Source of the DNA: an uncultured Ruminococcus sp.
Lineage (GTDB): Bacteria > Bacillota > Clostridia > Oscillospirales > Acutalibacteraceae
NCBI GenBank assembly: GCA_902773135.1
Contig: CACYDP010000010.1
Span: forward strand, 1 to 50,322
DNA length: 50,322 nucleotides
Reading direction: 5' to 3'
Below are positions 25,306 to 33,784 of this stretch, in pieces. Under the pieces are notes generated by a model. It ran no database searches. It worked only from the letters and a program-made list of their open reading frames with translations, and was not told the origin of the DNA. Both the position numbers and the translations under genes were made by a program. Position 1 is the first letter of the stretch, and each line of letters begins with the position of its first letter.

Positions 25306-25314
25306 TTGTGCCAC

Positions 25315-25346
25315 AAAGCCTGCCGAAGTTCGACAGGCTTTATTTG
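25315..25346 (+). terminator. ftsZ terminator
   Basis: AAAGCCTG (25315-25322) pairs with CAGGCTTT (25334-25341), with further inner pairing, followed by ATTT. It closes the division cluster 10 bp after the ftsZ stop. Confidence 0.8.
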
Positions 25347-25350
25347 TGTA

Positions 25351-25399
25351 TGAACCTGTTTAACATCTTAGCACCGTACAGATAGGAAACAGGCTCTGA
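25351..25399. repeat. CTGTTT palindromic repeat, full copy
   Basis: The arms GAACCTGTTT (25352-25361) and AAACAGGCTC flank a centre that includes ATCTTAGCACCGTA. The same 14-nt centre recurs at 26632-26645, and the right arm ATAGGAAACAGG recurs at about 40045-40056. It fills most of the gap between the ftsZ terminator and pyrB. Confidence 0.7.
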
Positions 25400-25424
25400 A
25401 AAAATAAGGAACGGTGATCAATTT

Positions 25425-26498
25425 ATGAGAAATAAACACGTGATAGACTTAGAAGATTTGTCTGCAAAGGAACTGATCGATATTATTCAGCTCTCTAATG
25501 AAATACAAAATCATCCCAAAGACTATGCCGATGCCTGCAAAGGAAAAATACTTGCCACATTGTTCTATGAACCCTCCACCAGAACGCAGATGTCTTTCAA
25601 AACAGCAATGCTTCGTCTTGGCGGCAGTGTGATCGGCTTTGATAATCCTCAGAATTCTTCCGTATCAAAGGGCGAAAGTCTGAAAGATACCATTACCGTT
25701 GTAGGCGGATATACGGATATTATTGCCATTCGTCACCCTCTCGAAGGTACGGCAAAGGCGGCATCAATGTATTCGGCAGCACCTGTGATCAATGCAGGTG
25801 ACGGAGGACATCTGCACCCGACCCAGACACTGACGGATATTGTCACGCTTTATAATGAAAAAGGTTCTCTGGAAAATATGACAATCGGACTTTGCGGCGA
25901 TCTGAAAAACGGCAGAACCGTTCATTCATTGATCAAAACGATGCGTCATTTCAAAAATAACCGTTTTGTGCTGATTTCCACTCCCGAATTGGGTGTGCCG
26001 CAGTACATCAAGGACGTAATGAATTCCTCCGACTGCAAATATGTGGAGGTGCCGAGCCTGATAGAAGCAATGCCGATGCTCGATGTGCTGTATATGACAC
26101 GAATCCAGCGTGAACGCTTTGCCAGCGAAGAAGAGTACGAAAGAGAAAAGGGTGTGTTTGTTCTCGATAAAGAAAAACTGCTCAGTGCCAAAAAAGACTT
26201 GAAAATTCTGCACCCGCTGCCAAGAGTTGATGAGATCACCGTGGAAGTGGACTATGACGAACGTGCCAAATATTTCATACAAACGGTGTACGGAATGTAT
26301 GCCCGAATGGCACTGATCAAAACAATGCTCGATCAGGATAACAGAAGTGTTCCTCCGCTGATTAATGATACGCATAATGTGAAATGTTCCAATCCGAGAT
26401 GCATTACGGCAGGCGAAAGCTATCTTCCGAAATTATTCAGAAGTGTGGGCGGCGATATGCTTGTGTGCAAATACTGTGACAGCAGAACCTTGATATAA
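25425..26498 (+). CDS. pyrB: Aspartate carbamoyltransferase with fused PyrI-like zinc domain
   Basis: Catalyses carbamoyl phosphate plus aspartate to carbamoyl aspartate in pyrimidine synthesis. Catalytic motifs: FYEPSTRTQMSFKTAMLRLGG (carbamoyl phosphate site), SVSKGESLKDT (the active-site Ser/Lys loop), HPTQTLTDI and HPLPRVDEI. After the catalytic part (about 1-310) comes a 40-residue tail with Cys321, Cys326, Cys348 and Cys351 as Cx4C...CKYC, the same pattern as the zinc domain of the regulatory chain PyrI. The allosteric nucleotide-binding domain of PyrI is missing and no separate pyrI is nearby. No clear promoter or PyrR attenuator is visible in the 119-bp leader. A MITE-like repeat starts on its stop codon. 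Confidence 0.93.
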   Translation: MRNKHVIDLEDLSAKELIDIIQLSNEIQNHPKDYADACKGKILATLFYEPSTRTQMSFKTAMLRLGGSVIGFDNPQNSSVSKGESLKDTITVVGGYTDIIAIRHPLEGTAKAASMYSAAPVINAGDGGHLHPTQTLTDIVTLYNEKGSLENMTIGLCGDLKNGRTVHSLIKTMRHFKNNRFVLISTPELGVPQYIKDVMNSSDCKYVEVPSLIEAMPMLDVLYMTRIQRERFASEEEYEREKGVFVLDKEKLLSAKKDLKILHPLPRVDEITVEVDYDERAKYFIQTVYGMYARMALIKTMLDQDNRSVPPLINDTHNVKCSNPRCITAGESYLPKLFRSVGGDMLVCKYCDSRTLI

Positions 26499-26617
26499 TA
26501 CTAATACCCGATAAAAAGTAGACAGCCTTTGCGGTCTATTTTCCGCAATACTTCGTTGTCGTCCTTGCAAAAAATATCCTCGCAATTCCAAGTCTACTTT
26601 TCATCAGGAATTAGTAT
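26498..26617. mobile_element. MITE-like element with 26-bp terminal inverted repeats
   Basis: A 120-bp element. The left end (26498-26523, ATACTAATACCCGATAAAAA...) matches the reverse complement of the right end (26592-26617) at about 23 of 26 positions. The interior has no coding sequence. The element starts on the last base of the pyrB stop codon. I see no convincing target duplication. The rest of the gap to typA (26618-26821) holds a half CTGTTT repeat and the typA promoter. Confidence 0.82.
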
Positions 26618-26618
26618 A

Positions 26619-26645
26619 AGAGCCTGCTTCCAATCTTAGCACCGT
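26619..26645. repeat. CTGTTT palindromic repeat, left half
   Basis: AGAGCCTGCTTCCAATCTTAGCACCGTA matches the left arm and centre of the full copy at 25351-25399. The right arm is absent. It directly abuts the MITE-like element. Confidence 0.65.
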
Positions 26646-26750
26646 ATGTCTTTTTGACGTATTTTACCCATTGCAAATCAACCAATATGCAGACGTGTTG
26701 ATAATAATTTTTTGTCTAATTGCAGAAATTTGTTTTTTTGGTCGATTTTG

Positions 26751-26779
26751 TTGTCAGTCAAAATGAAATATGTTATAAT
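26751..26779 (+). promoter_or_regulatory. typA promoter
   Basis: TTGTCA (26751-26756), 17-bp spacer, perfect TATAAT (26774-26779), 42 bp before the start. Confidence 0.8.
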
Positions 26780-26821
26780 ATCTATCGTTTGGATTATCAA
26801 AAGATTTAAAGAGGGATTTCA

Positions 26822-28639
26822 ATGGATATAAGAGAAGATTTAAGAAACGTCGCAATTATTGCCCACGTTGACCACGGCAAAACAACACTGGTGGATCAGC
26901 TCCTTTTGCAGAGCGGCATTTTTCGTGAAAACGAAGCCGTTGCAGAACGTGTGATGGACTCCAATGATCTGGAAAGAGAACGAGGCATTACCATTCTTTC
27001 CAAGAATACGGCGGTAATGTATAACGGTACTAAGATCAATATTGTCGATACTCCCGGTCACGCAGATTTCGGCGGTGAAGTGGAACGTATACTGATGATG
27101 GTTGACGGTGTACTACTGCTGGTAGATGCGTTTGAGGGCTGTATGCCGCAGACACGTTTTGTTCTTAAAAAAGCTCTCGGTCTGGGGAAAAAACCGCTTG
27201 TTGTTGTGAATAAGATCGATCGCCCCGGTGCAAGACCCGAAGAAGTGGTGGACGAAGTACTCGACTTGTTTATTGAACTGGGGGCAGATGAAGATCAGCT
27301 GGAATTCCCCGTAGTGTATGCATCGGGACGTGATGGATATGCATCGCTCAATCCCTATGAAAAGGGTACGGATATGAAACCGCTGTTTGAAAAAATCATC
27401 GAAGAAATCCCCGCACCGCAGGGAGAACTGGATGCTCCGCTCCAACTGCTTTTTTCCAATATTGACTATGATGAATATGTGGGAAGAATCGGTGTAGGAC
27501 GTGTGGAAAGAGGCAGCTGCAAGGTTGGTCAGAATATTACCCTCTGTCAGAATGACGGCAGCAAGAAAAATGCCAAAATTACCAAATTGTATCAGTTTGA
27601 GGGCTTAAAGCGTGTGGAAGCCGAAACTGCCAAACTCGGCGATATAGTGGCTGTTTCCGGTATTGCCGACCTCAATATCGGCGAAACAGCGTGTGATACC
27701 GAACACCCCGAACCGCTCCCGTTTGTCAAGATCGATGAACCGACCGTTTCCATGCTGTTTATGGTCAATAACAGTCCCTTTGCAGGCAGAGAGGGTAAAT
27801 ATGTGACTTCAAGAAATATCCGTGAACGTCTTTTTAAAGAAGTACAGACCAATGTGGCAATGCGTGTGGAAGAAACCGATTCTGCCGATACGTTCAAGGT
27901 ATCGGGCAGGGGAGAACTGCACCTTTCTATCCTGATTGAAACAATGCGTCGTCAGAATTATGAATTTCAGGTGTCAAGACCCAAGGTTATTATGAAACAG
28001 GAAAACGGCAAAACTTTAGAGCCGATGGAACTCCTGATGATAGAAGTGCCGGATAATTATGTCGGTGCCATTATGGAAAAGCTCGGACCGAGAAAAGCAG
28101 AGCTGATTAATATGGGTACCAGAGAAACCGGTACGACACATATAGAATTCCGTATTCCCGCAAGAGGACTGATGGGTTATCGTCCCGAATTCCTCACAGA
28201 TACCAACGGAAACGGTATTATGAACCATATCTTTGACGGATATGAAGAATATAAGGGAGAGATTCAGTCACGCTCGCAAGGCTCGCTGATCGCTCACGAA
28301 ACGGGCGAAAGCACCGGCTACGGATTATTTGCCGCACAGGACAGAGGACGTTTGTTTATCGGTCCGGGTGTGGAAGTATATGAGGGAATGATCGTCGGAG
28401 CGAACCCGAAAAATGAAGATATGGTTGTCAATGTCTGCAAAAAGAAACATATCACCAATACCCGTGCTTCCGGTTCGGACGATGCTCTGAAACTGACACC
28501 GCCTACCATTCTCAGTCTGGAGCAGTCACTGGAATTCATCAACGATGACGAATTGGTGGAAGTGACACCAAGTTCCATCAGAATGAGAAAGACTATTCTC
28601 AATAAGGAACAGCGTCTGAAAGCTCAAAGCAGAGGTTAA
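26822..28639 (+). CDS. typA: Ribosome-associated GTPase TypA/BipA
   Basis: A 605-residue translational GTPase that helps 50S assembly, notably in cold or stress. G-domain motifs: [15 protein letters not shown] (G1), [12 protein letters not shown] (G2), [11 protein letters not shown] (G3), NKIDRPGAR (G4). Domains II, III and V and the BipA-specific C-terminal domain follow, with [19 protein letters not shown] near the end. Length is typical. AGAGGGA lies before the ATG. The exonuclease gene begins 3 bp after its stop. Confidence 0.97.
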   Translation: MDIREDLRNVAIIAHVDHGKTTLVDQLLLQSGIFRENEAVAERVMDSNDLERERGITILSKNTAVMYNGTKINIVDTPGHADFGGEVERILMMVDGVLLLVDAFEGCMPQTRFVLKKALGLGKKPLVVVNKIDRPGARPEEVVDEVLDLFIELGADEDQLEFPVVYASGRDGYASLNPYEKGTDMKPLFEKIIEEIPAPQGELDAPLQLLFSNIDYDEYVGRIGVGRVERGSCKVGQNITLCQNDGSKKNAKITKLYQFEGLKRVEAETAKLGDIVAVSGIADLNIGETACDTEHPEPLPFVKIDEPTVSMLFMVNNSPFAGREGKYVTSRNIRERLFKEVQTNVAMRVEETDSADTFKVSGRGELHLSILIETMRRQNYEFQVSRPKVIMKQENGKTLEPMELLMIEVPDNYVGAIMEKLGPRKAELINMGTRETGTTHIEFRIPARGLMGYRPEFLTDTNGNGIMNHIFDGYEEYKGEIQSRSQGSLIAHETGESTGYGLFAAQDRGRLFIGPGVEVYEGMIVGANPKNEDMVVNVCKKKHITNTRASGSDDALKLTPPTILSLEQSLEFINDDELVEVTPSSIRMRKTILNKEQRLKAQSRG

Positions 28640-28642
28640 CAG

Positions 28643-29512
28643 ATGGATTACGTTATTCTTGATCTTGAATGGAACGGTTGTTACAGTAAAAAATTGGGCG
28701 GCTATATTAATGAGATCATAGAATTTGGTGCGGTCAAGCTGAATGAAAATCTTGAAATCATTGATCAGTTTTCAATGTTGGTCAAACCTGAAATATGCAG
28801 GCGAATCCGTTCGTCTGTCAAGGAACTGACCTCCATTACCAATGAAGATCTGAAAAACGGAGTACCGTTCAATTATGCGGTCAGCAAATTCAAGAAGTTT
28901 GCGAAAAATTGTCTGCTGATGACATGGAGTACCAGTGATCTGGTATCATTGGAGGCAAACTGTTCCTATTATCTCGGGCAGCCGAAAATACCATTCCTGC
29001 AACAATATGTTGATTTGCAGGCATATTGTCAGGATATGATGGGCATCAAACGACAAAGTTCACTGGGTCTGGTTGCGGCGGCCGAGCTGCTGGGACTGGA
29101 CGTGGACGATATACCGCATCATCGGGCGGTCGGTGACAGCATTGTTTCGGCAAAATGTCTGAAAGAATTGTATTTCAAGCCTGTATTTGAGTCGTATATT
29201 CAGGACGCTGATGACGAAGAATTTTATCAAAGATTGAATTTCCGCAATACCTATATTTCTCATCTGGAAAATTCTACTATTGATAAAAGCGAAATGTTTT
29301 TCAACTGTGCCAAATGCGGTGCAAGAACAATGCAAAAAACTGATTGGGAAGCCAAAAACAAAGCCTTTACCGCTGTTTTTCAATGTCCTTACTGTGATTA
29401 TCAATTCAAGGGAAGAATCCAGTTCAAAGTCAGGTATCATGAAATCACTGTCATCAAAAAAGTGCTGGCTGTGAAAAAAGCAGAAGAACCGCAGAGGCAA
29501 AGCGAATCATAA
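28643..29512 (+). CDS. DEDDh 3'-5' exonuclease with C-terminal zinc ribbon
   Basis: A 289-residue protein with an RNase-T-like exonuclease domain (about 1-180). Asp and Glu of the first motif lie in VILDLEWNG, the next conserved motif is in EIIEFGAVKL, and HHRAVGDSIVSAK supplies the last His and Asp. A zinc ribbon follows (about 217-255) with CAKCGA and CPYCDY. The domain resembles KapD/ExoX-type nucleases acting on RNA or DNA ends; the exact substrate cannot be told. The zinc ribbon may aid nucleic-acid binding. It is coupled to typA by a 3-bp gap and closes that operon at a terminator. Confidence 0.85.
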   Translation: MDYVILDLEWNGCYSKKLGGYINEIIEFGAVKLNENLEIIDQFSMLVKPEICRRIRSSVKELTSITNEDLKNGVPFNYAVSKFKKFAKNCLLMTWSTSDLVSLEANCSYYLGQPKIPFLQQYVDLQAYCQDMMGIKRQSSLGLVAAAELLGLDVDDIPHHRAVGDSIVSAKCLKELYFKPVFESYIQDADDEEFYQRLNFRNTYISHLENSTIDKSEMFFNCAKCGARTMQKTDWEAKNKAFTAVFQCPYCDYQFKGRIQFKVRYHEITVIKKVLAVKKAEEPQRQSES

Positions 29513-29523
29513 AATCATATCAT

Positions 29524-29559
29524 AACAGACTTGTTGTATCAGCGAGTCTGTTATTTTTT
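29524..29559 (+). terminator. Terminator of the typA-exonuclease operon
   Basis: AACAGACT (29524-29531) pairs with AGTCTGTT (29545-29552), followed by ATTTTTT. Confidence 0.88.
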
Positions 29560-29643
29560 GTGTTCATAAATGTTCCGTTCACCACATATGAATGATAACA
29601 AGACAAACGAATCTGAATTTTTTAATCAGTTTGGGGCGGTGTT

Positions 29644-30219
29644 ATGGATTATATGGCAGCAGCGGCATTGGGAACGGCTCTTGCGGCGGACGCAGCGGCT
29701 GTATCGGTATCTTGTGCCGTTAATTCCGGCAGTCATCAGAAGATCAGACCGGGGATTGGTACAGCTTTGACGTTCGCTTTGTTTCAGGCAGTGATGCCCG
29801 TACTCGGCTGGAGTATCGGAAAAGTCGGAAACGGCATTTTTGCAGCTGCCAATCATATCATAGCGTTTGTCATTTTGTTATTTCTCGGTTCAAAAATGCT
29901 CTGGGACGCTCGCAGTGCAGAATGTCAGATGAAAAGCAGTGATATACGATACGGAATGAAAGAGGTTCTGATACTGGCGGTTGCGACAAGTATTGATGCA
30001 CTTGCTTCGGGAATAGCGATTCCCGTTTCCGTCGGTGCACACACGGCGTTTGAAATTCTGATGACCTCGGTGATCATAGGGGGTATTACGCTGGTGCTTT
30101 CTTTACTGGGGTATTTATTGGGAATGAAAATGAAAAATATCAATGTTCACTATGCTTTGATAGCGGGCGGTCTGATACTGGTGGTGATGGCAATGAAAAC
30201 ACTTTTTGCAGTTGTATAA
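29644..30219 (+). CDS. mntP: Putative manganese efflux pump MntP
   Basis: A 191-residue protein with six membrane segments in two pseudo-symmetric halves, each with an intramembrane acidic motif: ALAADAAAVSVSCA in the first and ATSIDALASGIAIPV in the second. This is the MntP (DUF204) pattern; MntP exports Mn(II). A yybP-ykoY manganese riboswitch often precedes mntP, but I see no sign of one in the 131-bp gap, which holds only the upstream terminator. The call is from motifs and topology; substrate is inferred. Confidence 0.85.
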   Translation: MDYMAAAALGTALAADAAAVSVSCAVNSGSHQKIRPGIGTALTFALFQAVMPVLGWSIGKVGNGIFAAANHIIAFVILLFLGSKMLWDARSAECQMKSSDIRYGMKEVLILAVATSIDALASGIAIPVSVGAHTAFEILMTSVIIGGITLVLSLLGYLLGMKMKNINVHYALIAGGLILVVMAMKTLFAVV

Positions 30220-30327
30220 TGTTCTGTATCATCGTTGATTTTAAAAGCCTGTTTAAAAAATAGTAGCATTTTGTTGATTAATATGATATGATAGAAAAAA
30301 ATCAAAATTTGAAAGAAGGCACTTGCA

Positions 30328-32394
30328 TTGATTAAAAAATATATTTACGGTAATCCTATCGAAACCGATGCGGTTATCGACCATATTTCTGTTTGCGAAG
30401 AACCTCTGGAAGAACTGAACGAAATCACTTCCGCAGATGGCAGTATGCTGTTTACCTATCTTATGGAAAAAGATGATATTGTTTACGGTCTGGGGGAGGC
30501 CAACCGGGGAATCAATAAAAGAGGGTATATTTATGAAAGTTTTTGTTCGGACGACCCTTATCATACCGAAGAAAAGCGTTCCCTCTATGCCGCTCATAAT
30601 TTTATCGTGATTAGCGGTATGATCAGTATCGGCATATTCGTGGATACCCCGTCAAAAGTGACATTTGATATAGGCTATACCGCCGAGAATCTTTTGAAAA
30701 TCACCCCCTCCGATCAGAACCTCAAACTCTATATCATCAGCGGCAAAAATGCGTATGATATTGTCAGACAATTCCGCAAAATGATCGGCAGAAGTTATAT
30801 GGCTCCCCGCTGGGCATTCGGTTTTCAGCAAAGCCGCTGGAGCTATATGAATGAAGACGAAGTCCGTGAAGTAGTCAGCTCATACAGAGAAAACCATATT
30901 CCGCTTGATGCCGTATATCTCGATATTGACTATATGGAAAGTTATAAGGACTTCACCGTAAGCAATGAACGTTTCCCTGACTTCCCGAATTTTACCGCCG
31001 AAATGCGTCAGCAGGGGGTACGTCTGATACCTATTATCGATGCAGGCGTTAAAATAGAGGACGGCTACGATGTTTACGAAGAAGGAAAACAAAATGGCTT
31101 TTTCTGCAAAAGAGCCGACGGAACGGATTTTGAAGCGGCTGTATGGCCGGGTATGACCCATTTGCCCGATTTTCTGAACAGCGATGCCCGAAAATGGTTC
31201 GGCAAAAAATATAAAGTCCTGATTGACACAGGTATCGAGGGTTTCTGGAACGATATGAACGAACCGGCTTTGTTCTATACGCCCGAAGGTGTCAGCGAAG
31301 CCAAAAACTATCTTGATAATTTTGATTTTCAGACAAACGAACAGGGAAAATTTTTTGAATTAAAAGATAAAATGTCTTCTCTTGCCAATCGTCAGAAAGA
31401 TTACGAAAGTTTCTATCATAATATGGACGGAACCGTGATCCGTCACGACAAGGTGCATAATATCTACGGATACAATATGACTCGTTCTGCGTCCGAAGCC
31501 TTTGACGAAATTGTACCCGATAAGCGAATCCTGATGTTTTCACGTTCTTCCTATATCGGTATGCATCGTTACGGCGGTATCTGGACGGGCGACAACCAGT
31601 CGTGGTGGTCGCATCTGCTGCTGAATATCAAAATGATGCCCTCCCTGAATATGTGCGGATTTTTATACAGCGGTGCAGACATCGGGGGGTTTGGTTCTCA
31701 CTGCACCAGGGATTTGCTGCTGCGATGGCTTGCATTCGGTATTTTTACACCGCTTATGCGAAATCACAGTGCTCTCGGCACTCGCCGTCAGGAATGTTAC
31801 AATTTCGGAGATACCTCCGCCTTTAAAGACATCTTATCCATTCGTTACAGTCTTATCCCTTATCTTTACAGTGAATATATGAAAGCCTGTCTGAACAGCG
31901 ATATGATGATAAAACCCCTCAGTTTTGACTATCCGTCCGATGAACTCGCCTGCACAACGGAGGACCAGCTTCTGATTGGTGAGTCGCTGATGATTGCTCC
32001 CGTCTACACGCAGAATGCCAAAGGACGTTATGTGTATCTTCCCGAAGATATGCTTTTCGTTCTGTTCAAATCATCATCACACAGAAAAAGTGCGGTTCTG
32101 CGAAAAGGTGTACACTATATTGATGCTGCTGTTGATGAAGTACCCGTCTTTATCCGCAAAAATAAACTTCTTCCGCTTTGCCGCACCAGCGAATGTACCG
32201 ACCTGATGAACACCTCTATGTTTGAGGTGATAGCCTTTGCTGATCAGGGTATTACATATGAGATGTATGAAGATGACGGCATTTCCAAAGATTATTTCAA
32301 TCCCAAAAATAAGGTAAAGTTTGAAATCAAAGAGGTTGATGGTCAGTTCGGAGCGGTATCGGATAAGACCATTGTCAAACTCTCCTTGTTTTAA
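30328..32394 (+). CDS. Glycoside hydrolase family 31 alpha-glucosidase
   Basis: A 688-residue cytoplasmic enzyme (no signal peptide) that releases sugars from non-reducing alpha-glucoside ends. An N-terminal beta-sandwich (about 1-150) precedes the catalytic barrel. The nucleophile is Asp309 in GFWNDMNEPA; the acid/base is probably Asp422 in WTGDNQSWWSH. Conserved RWAFGFQQSRWSY, AVYLDIDYM and LLRWLAFGIFTPLMRNH are present. A C-terminal beta domain ends with YEMYEDDGIS. TTG start at 30328 with GAAAGAAGG upstream. It appears to be a single gene; a half CTGTTT repeat (30246-30254) lies in its leader. Activity on maltose-type or other alpha-linked sugars cannot be distinguished. Confidence 0.93.
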   Translation: MIKKYIYGNPIETDAVIDHISVCEEPLEELNEITSADGSMLFTYLMEKDDIVYGLGEANRGINKRGYIYESFCSDDPYHTEEKRSLYAAHNFIVISGMISIGIFVDTPSKVTFDIGYTAENLLKITPSDQNLKLYIISGKNAYDIVRQFRKMIGRSYMAPRWAFGFQQSRWSYMNEDEVREVVSSYRENHIPLDAVYLDIDYMESYKDFTVSNERFPDFPNFTAEMRQQGVRLIPIIDAGVKIEDGYDVYEEGKQNGFFCKRADGTDFEAAVWPGMTHLPDFLNSDARKWFGKKYKVLIDTGIEGFWNDMNEPALFYTPEGVSEAKNYLDNFDFQTNEQGKFFELKDKMSSLANRQKDYESFYHNMDGTVIRHDKVHNIYGYNMTRSASEAFDEIVPDKRILMFSRSSYIGMHRYGGIWTGDNQSWWSHLLLNIKMMPSLNMCGFLYSGADIGGFGSHCTRDLLLRWLAFGIFTPLMRNHSALGTRRQECYNFGDTSAFKDILSIRYSLIPYLYSEYMKACLNSDMMIKPLSFDYPSDELACTTEDQLLIGESLMIAPVYTQNAKGRYVYLPEDMLFVLFKSSSHRKSAVLRKGVHYIDAAVDEVPVFIRKNKLLPLCRTSECTDLMNTSMFEVIAFADQGITYEMYEDDGISKDYFNPKNKVKFEIKEVDGQFGAVSDKTIVKLSLF

Positions 32395-32478
32395 CACGGA
32401 AATCAATTTTTAAAAATCTGACATCGGAGAAGTTTCTATATTTCCTTCCCGACAATTTCGCTGTCAGTAGGATAAGAC

Positions 32479-32516
32479 AAAATTCAGCGGTATTAAGAAA
32501 ATTCAGCGGTTTTAGG
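32479..32516 (+). repeat. Short direct repeat upstream of the hairpin
   Basis: Two direct copies of AAATTCAGCGGT followed by TTA and AAA-rich sequence lie between the GH31 gene and the large hairpin at 32525. They may be part of the same intergenic repeat. Confidence 0.4.
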
Positions 32517-32524
32517 AAAGGGGT

Positions 32525-32567
32525 CCGGGGAATAACCCTTTTTCCGCCGGAAAAGGGTTTTCCCCGG
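32525..32567. repeat. Long GC-rich hairpin after the GH31 gene
   Basis: CCGGGGAA (32525-32532) pairs with TTCCCCGG (32560-32567); inside, AACCC pairs with GGGTT and TTTTTCC with GGAAAA, around a GCC loop. The near-perfect 43-nt hairpin could end GH31 transcription but has no T-run. Its left side resembles GGAAAGGGGTTTGGGGAAGA in the tandem repeat at the right end, suggesting a related dispersed repeat. The remaining gap (32395-32711) holds the promoter below. Confidence 0.75.
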
Positions 32568-32594
32568 GATTTCCGTGTTGTTTTAAGAGCCGGT

Positions 32595-32623
32595 TTGACA
32601 TTTGCACGGCAGTTTTGTATAAT
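32595..32623 (+). promoter_or_regulatory. Perfect consensus sigma-A promoter
   Basis: Exact TTGACA (32595-32600), 17-bp spacer, exact TATAAT (32618-32623). It gives an untranslated leader of about 80 nt before the glycosyltransferase ATG at 32712. Confidence 0.88.
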
Positions 32624-32711
32624 AGATGTGTCTGAGCAATATACGGCAGCAGAAAAATCTGTTTTCCGAGGCATATATTGTTCAATGTATCAAAAGACAG
32701 GAGAAACAAAA

Positions 32712-33737
32712 ATGATATATCTATCGTTTGTTGTGCCATGCTATAATTCGCAGGATTATATGGAACGCTGTATCAATACGCTGATGCCTGACAGCAAAGA
32801 CGTTGAAATTATCATCGTCAATGACGGTTCCACCGATAAGACAGCCGAAATTGCCGAAAAATACTGCCGACAATATCCCGAAACTGTCCGCCTGATCAAT
32901 CAGAAAAACGGAGGTCACGGCTCGGCGGTCAATACAGGACTTGCCAATGCCAAAGGTCTGTATTTTAAAGTGGTCGATTCGGACGACTGGCTTGATACAG
33001 AGGGGCTGAAAAAAATACTGGAAAAAATCAAAGACTGGCATCAGCATCATACGACCGTTGATCTTGTGGTATGCAATTATATTTATGATCATCTCTTTGA
33101 AAACAGAAGCCGTACGATGTCATTCGGCAATGTTTTTAAAGAAAATGAGATTCTGAGCTGGAATGATATAGGTCGTTTTACCCCCTCTCAGTATATCATT
33201 ATGCACGCAGCTATGTTCCGCACGGAAGTGATCCGAAAATCAGGGGTTGTTTTGCCGGAACATACATTTTACGTTGATAACATCTTTGTACATCAACCGC
33301 TGTGTTTTTCGCAGAATGTCTGCTATTTCAATATTGACCTTTACCATTACTTTATCGGCAGAGAAGACCAGTCTGTCAATGAAACGGTGATGATGAAAAG
33401 AATTGATCAGCAGATTCGTGTCAATAAAATTATTCTTGACAGGGTGGTATCGCCCGAAGAAAGAAATGCCCCTAAAAAGCTGAGAAAATATCTGGTCAGA
33501 TTTCTTTCGATTATGACATCAATTTCAGATGTACATTTGCTGATGATCAATGATGCCGAAGCAATGGCAAAGCGAAAAGATCTGTGGCAGACAATTAAAC
33601 AGAAAGATAAAAAACTGTATCGCAAATTACGCTACCGCACCACCGCAGGACTGACCTATCTTCCGCTTGGGGCAATCGGAAACTGGATTTCGTACCACGG
33701 ATATAAAATTGTCAAGTCGGTCTATCAATTTAACTGA
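32712..33737 (+). CDS. Family 2 glycosyltransferase
   Basis: A 341-residue GT-A enzyme with no membrane segment. Motifs: LSFVVPCYNSQDYMERCI (start of the nucleotide-sugar fold), IIIVNDGSTDKT, GHGSAVNTGLANA and the DxD-like VVDSDDWLD. Such enzymes add sugars to cell-surface glycans or lipids; the donor and acceptor cannot be predicted. ATG 32712 with AGGAG (32699-32703) at 8 nt is clearly the start; earlier in-frame codons overlap the promoter. It stands alone, convergent with the lipoprotein gene. Confidence 0.88.
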   Translation: MIYLSFVVPCYNSQDYMERCINTLMPDSKDVEIIIVNDGSTDKTAEIAEKYCRQYPETVRLINQKNGGHGSAVNTGLANAKGLYFKVVDSDDWLDTEGLKKILEKIKDWHQHHTTVDLVVCNYIYDHLFENRSRTMSFGNVFKENEILSWNDIGRFTPSQYIIMHAAMFRTEVIRKSGVVLPEHTFYVDNIFVHQPLCFSQNVCYFNIDLYHYFIGREDQSVNETVMMKRIDQQIRVNKIILDRVVSPEERNAPKKLRKYLVRFLSIMTSISDVHLLMINDAEAMAKRKDLWQTIKQKDKKLYRKLRYRTTAGLTYLPLGAIGNWISYHGYKIVKSVYQFN

Positions 33738-33740
33738 AAA

Positions 33741-33782
33741 CAACGGCAAATCTTTTATGGAAAGATCTGCCGTTGTTTTTTT
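33741..33782. terminator. Bidirectional terminator between convergent genes
   Basis: CAACGGCA plus ATCTTT (33741-33755) pair with AAAGAT and TGCCGTTG (33761-33775), with one A-C mismatch, followed by seven T's on the plus strand. On the other strand a TTTTC run follows. It separates the glycosyltransferase from the reverse-strand lipoprotein gene. Confidence 0.85.
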
Positions 33783-33784
33783 CA

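Noticed and set aside
29560-29643. yybP-ykoY manganese riboswitch before mntP.
   Set aside because: The gap is too short and lacks the conserved core; only the upstream terminator is visible.
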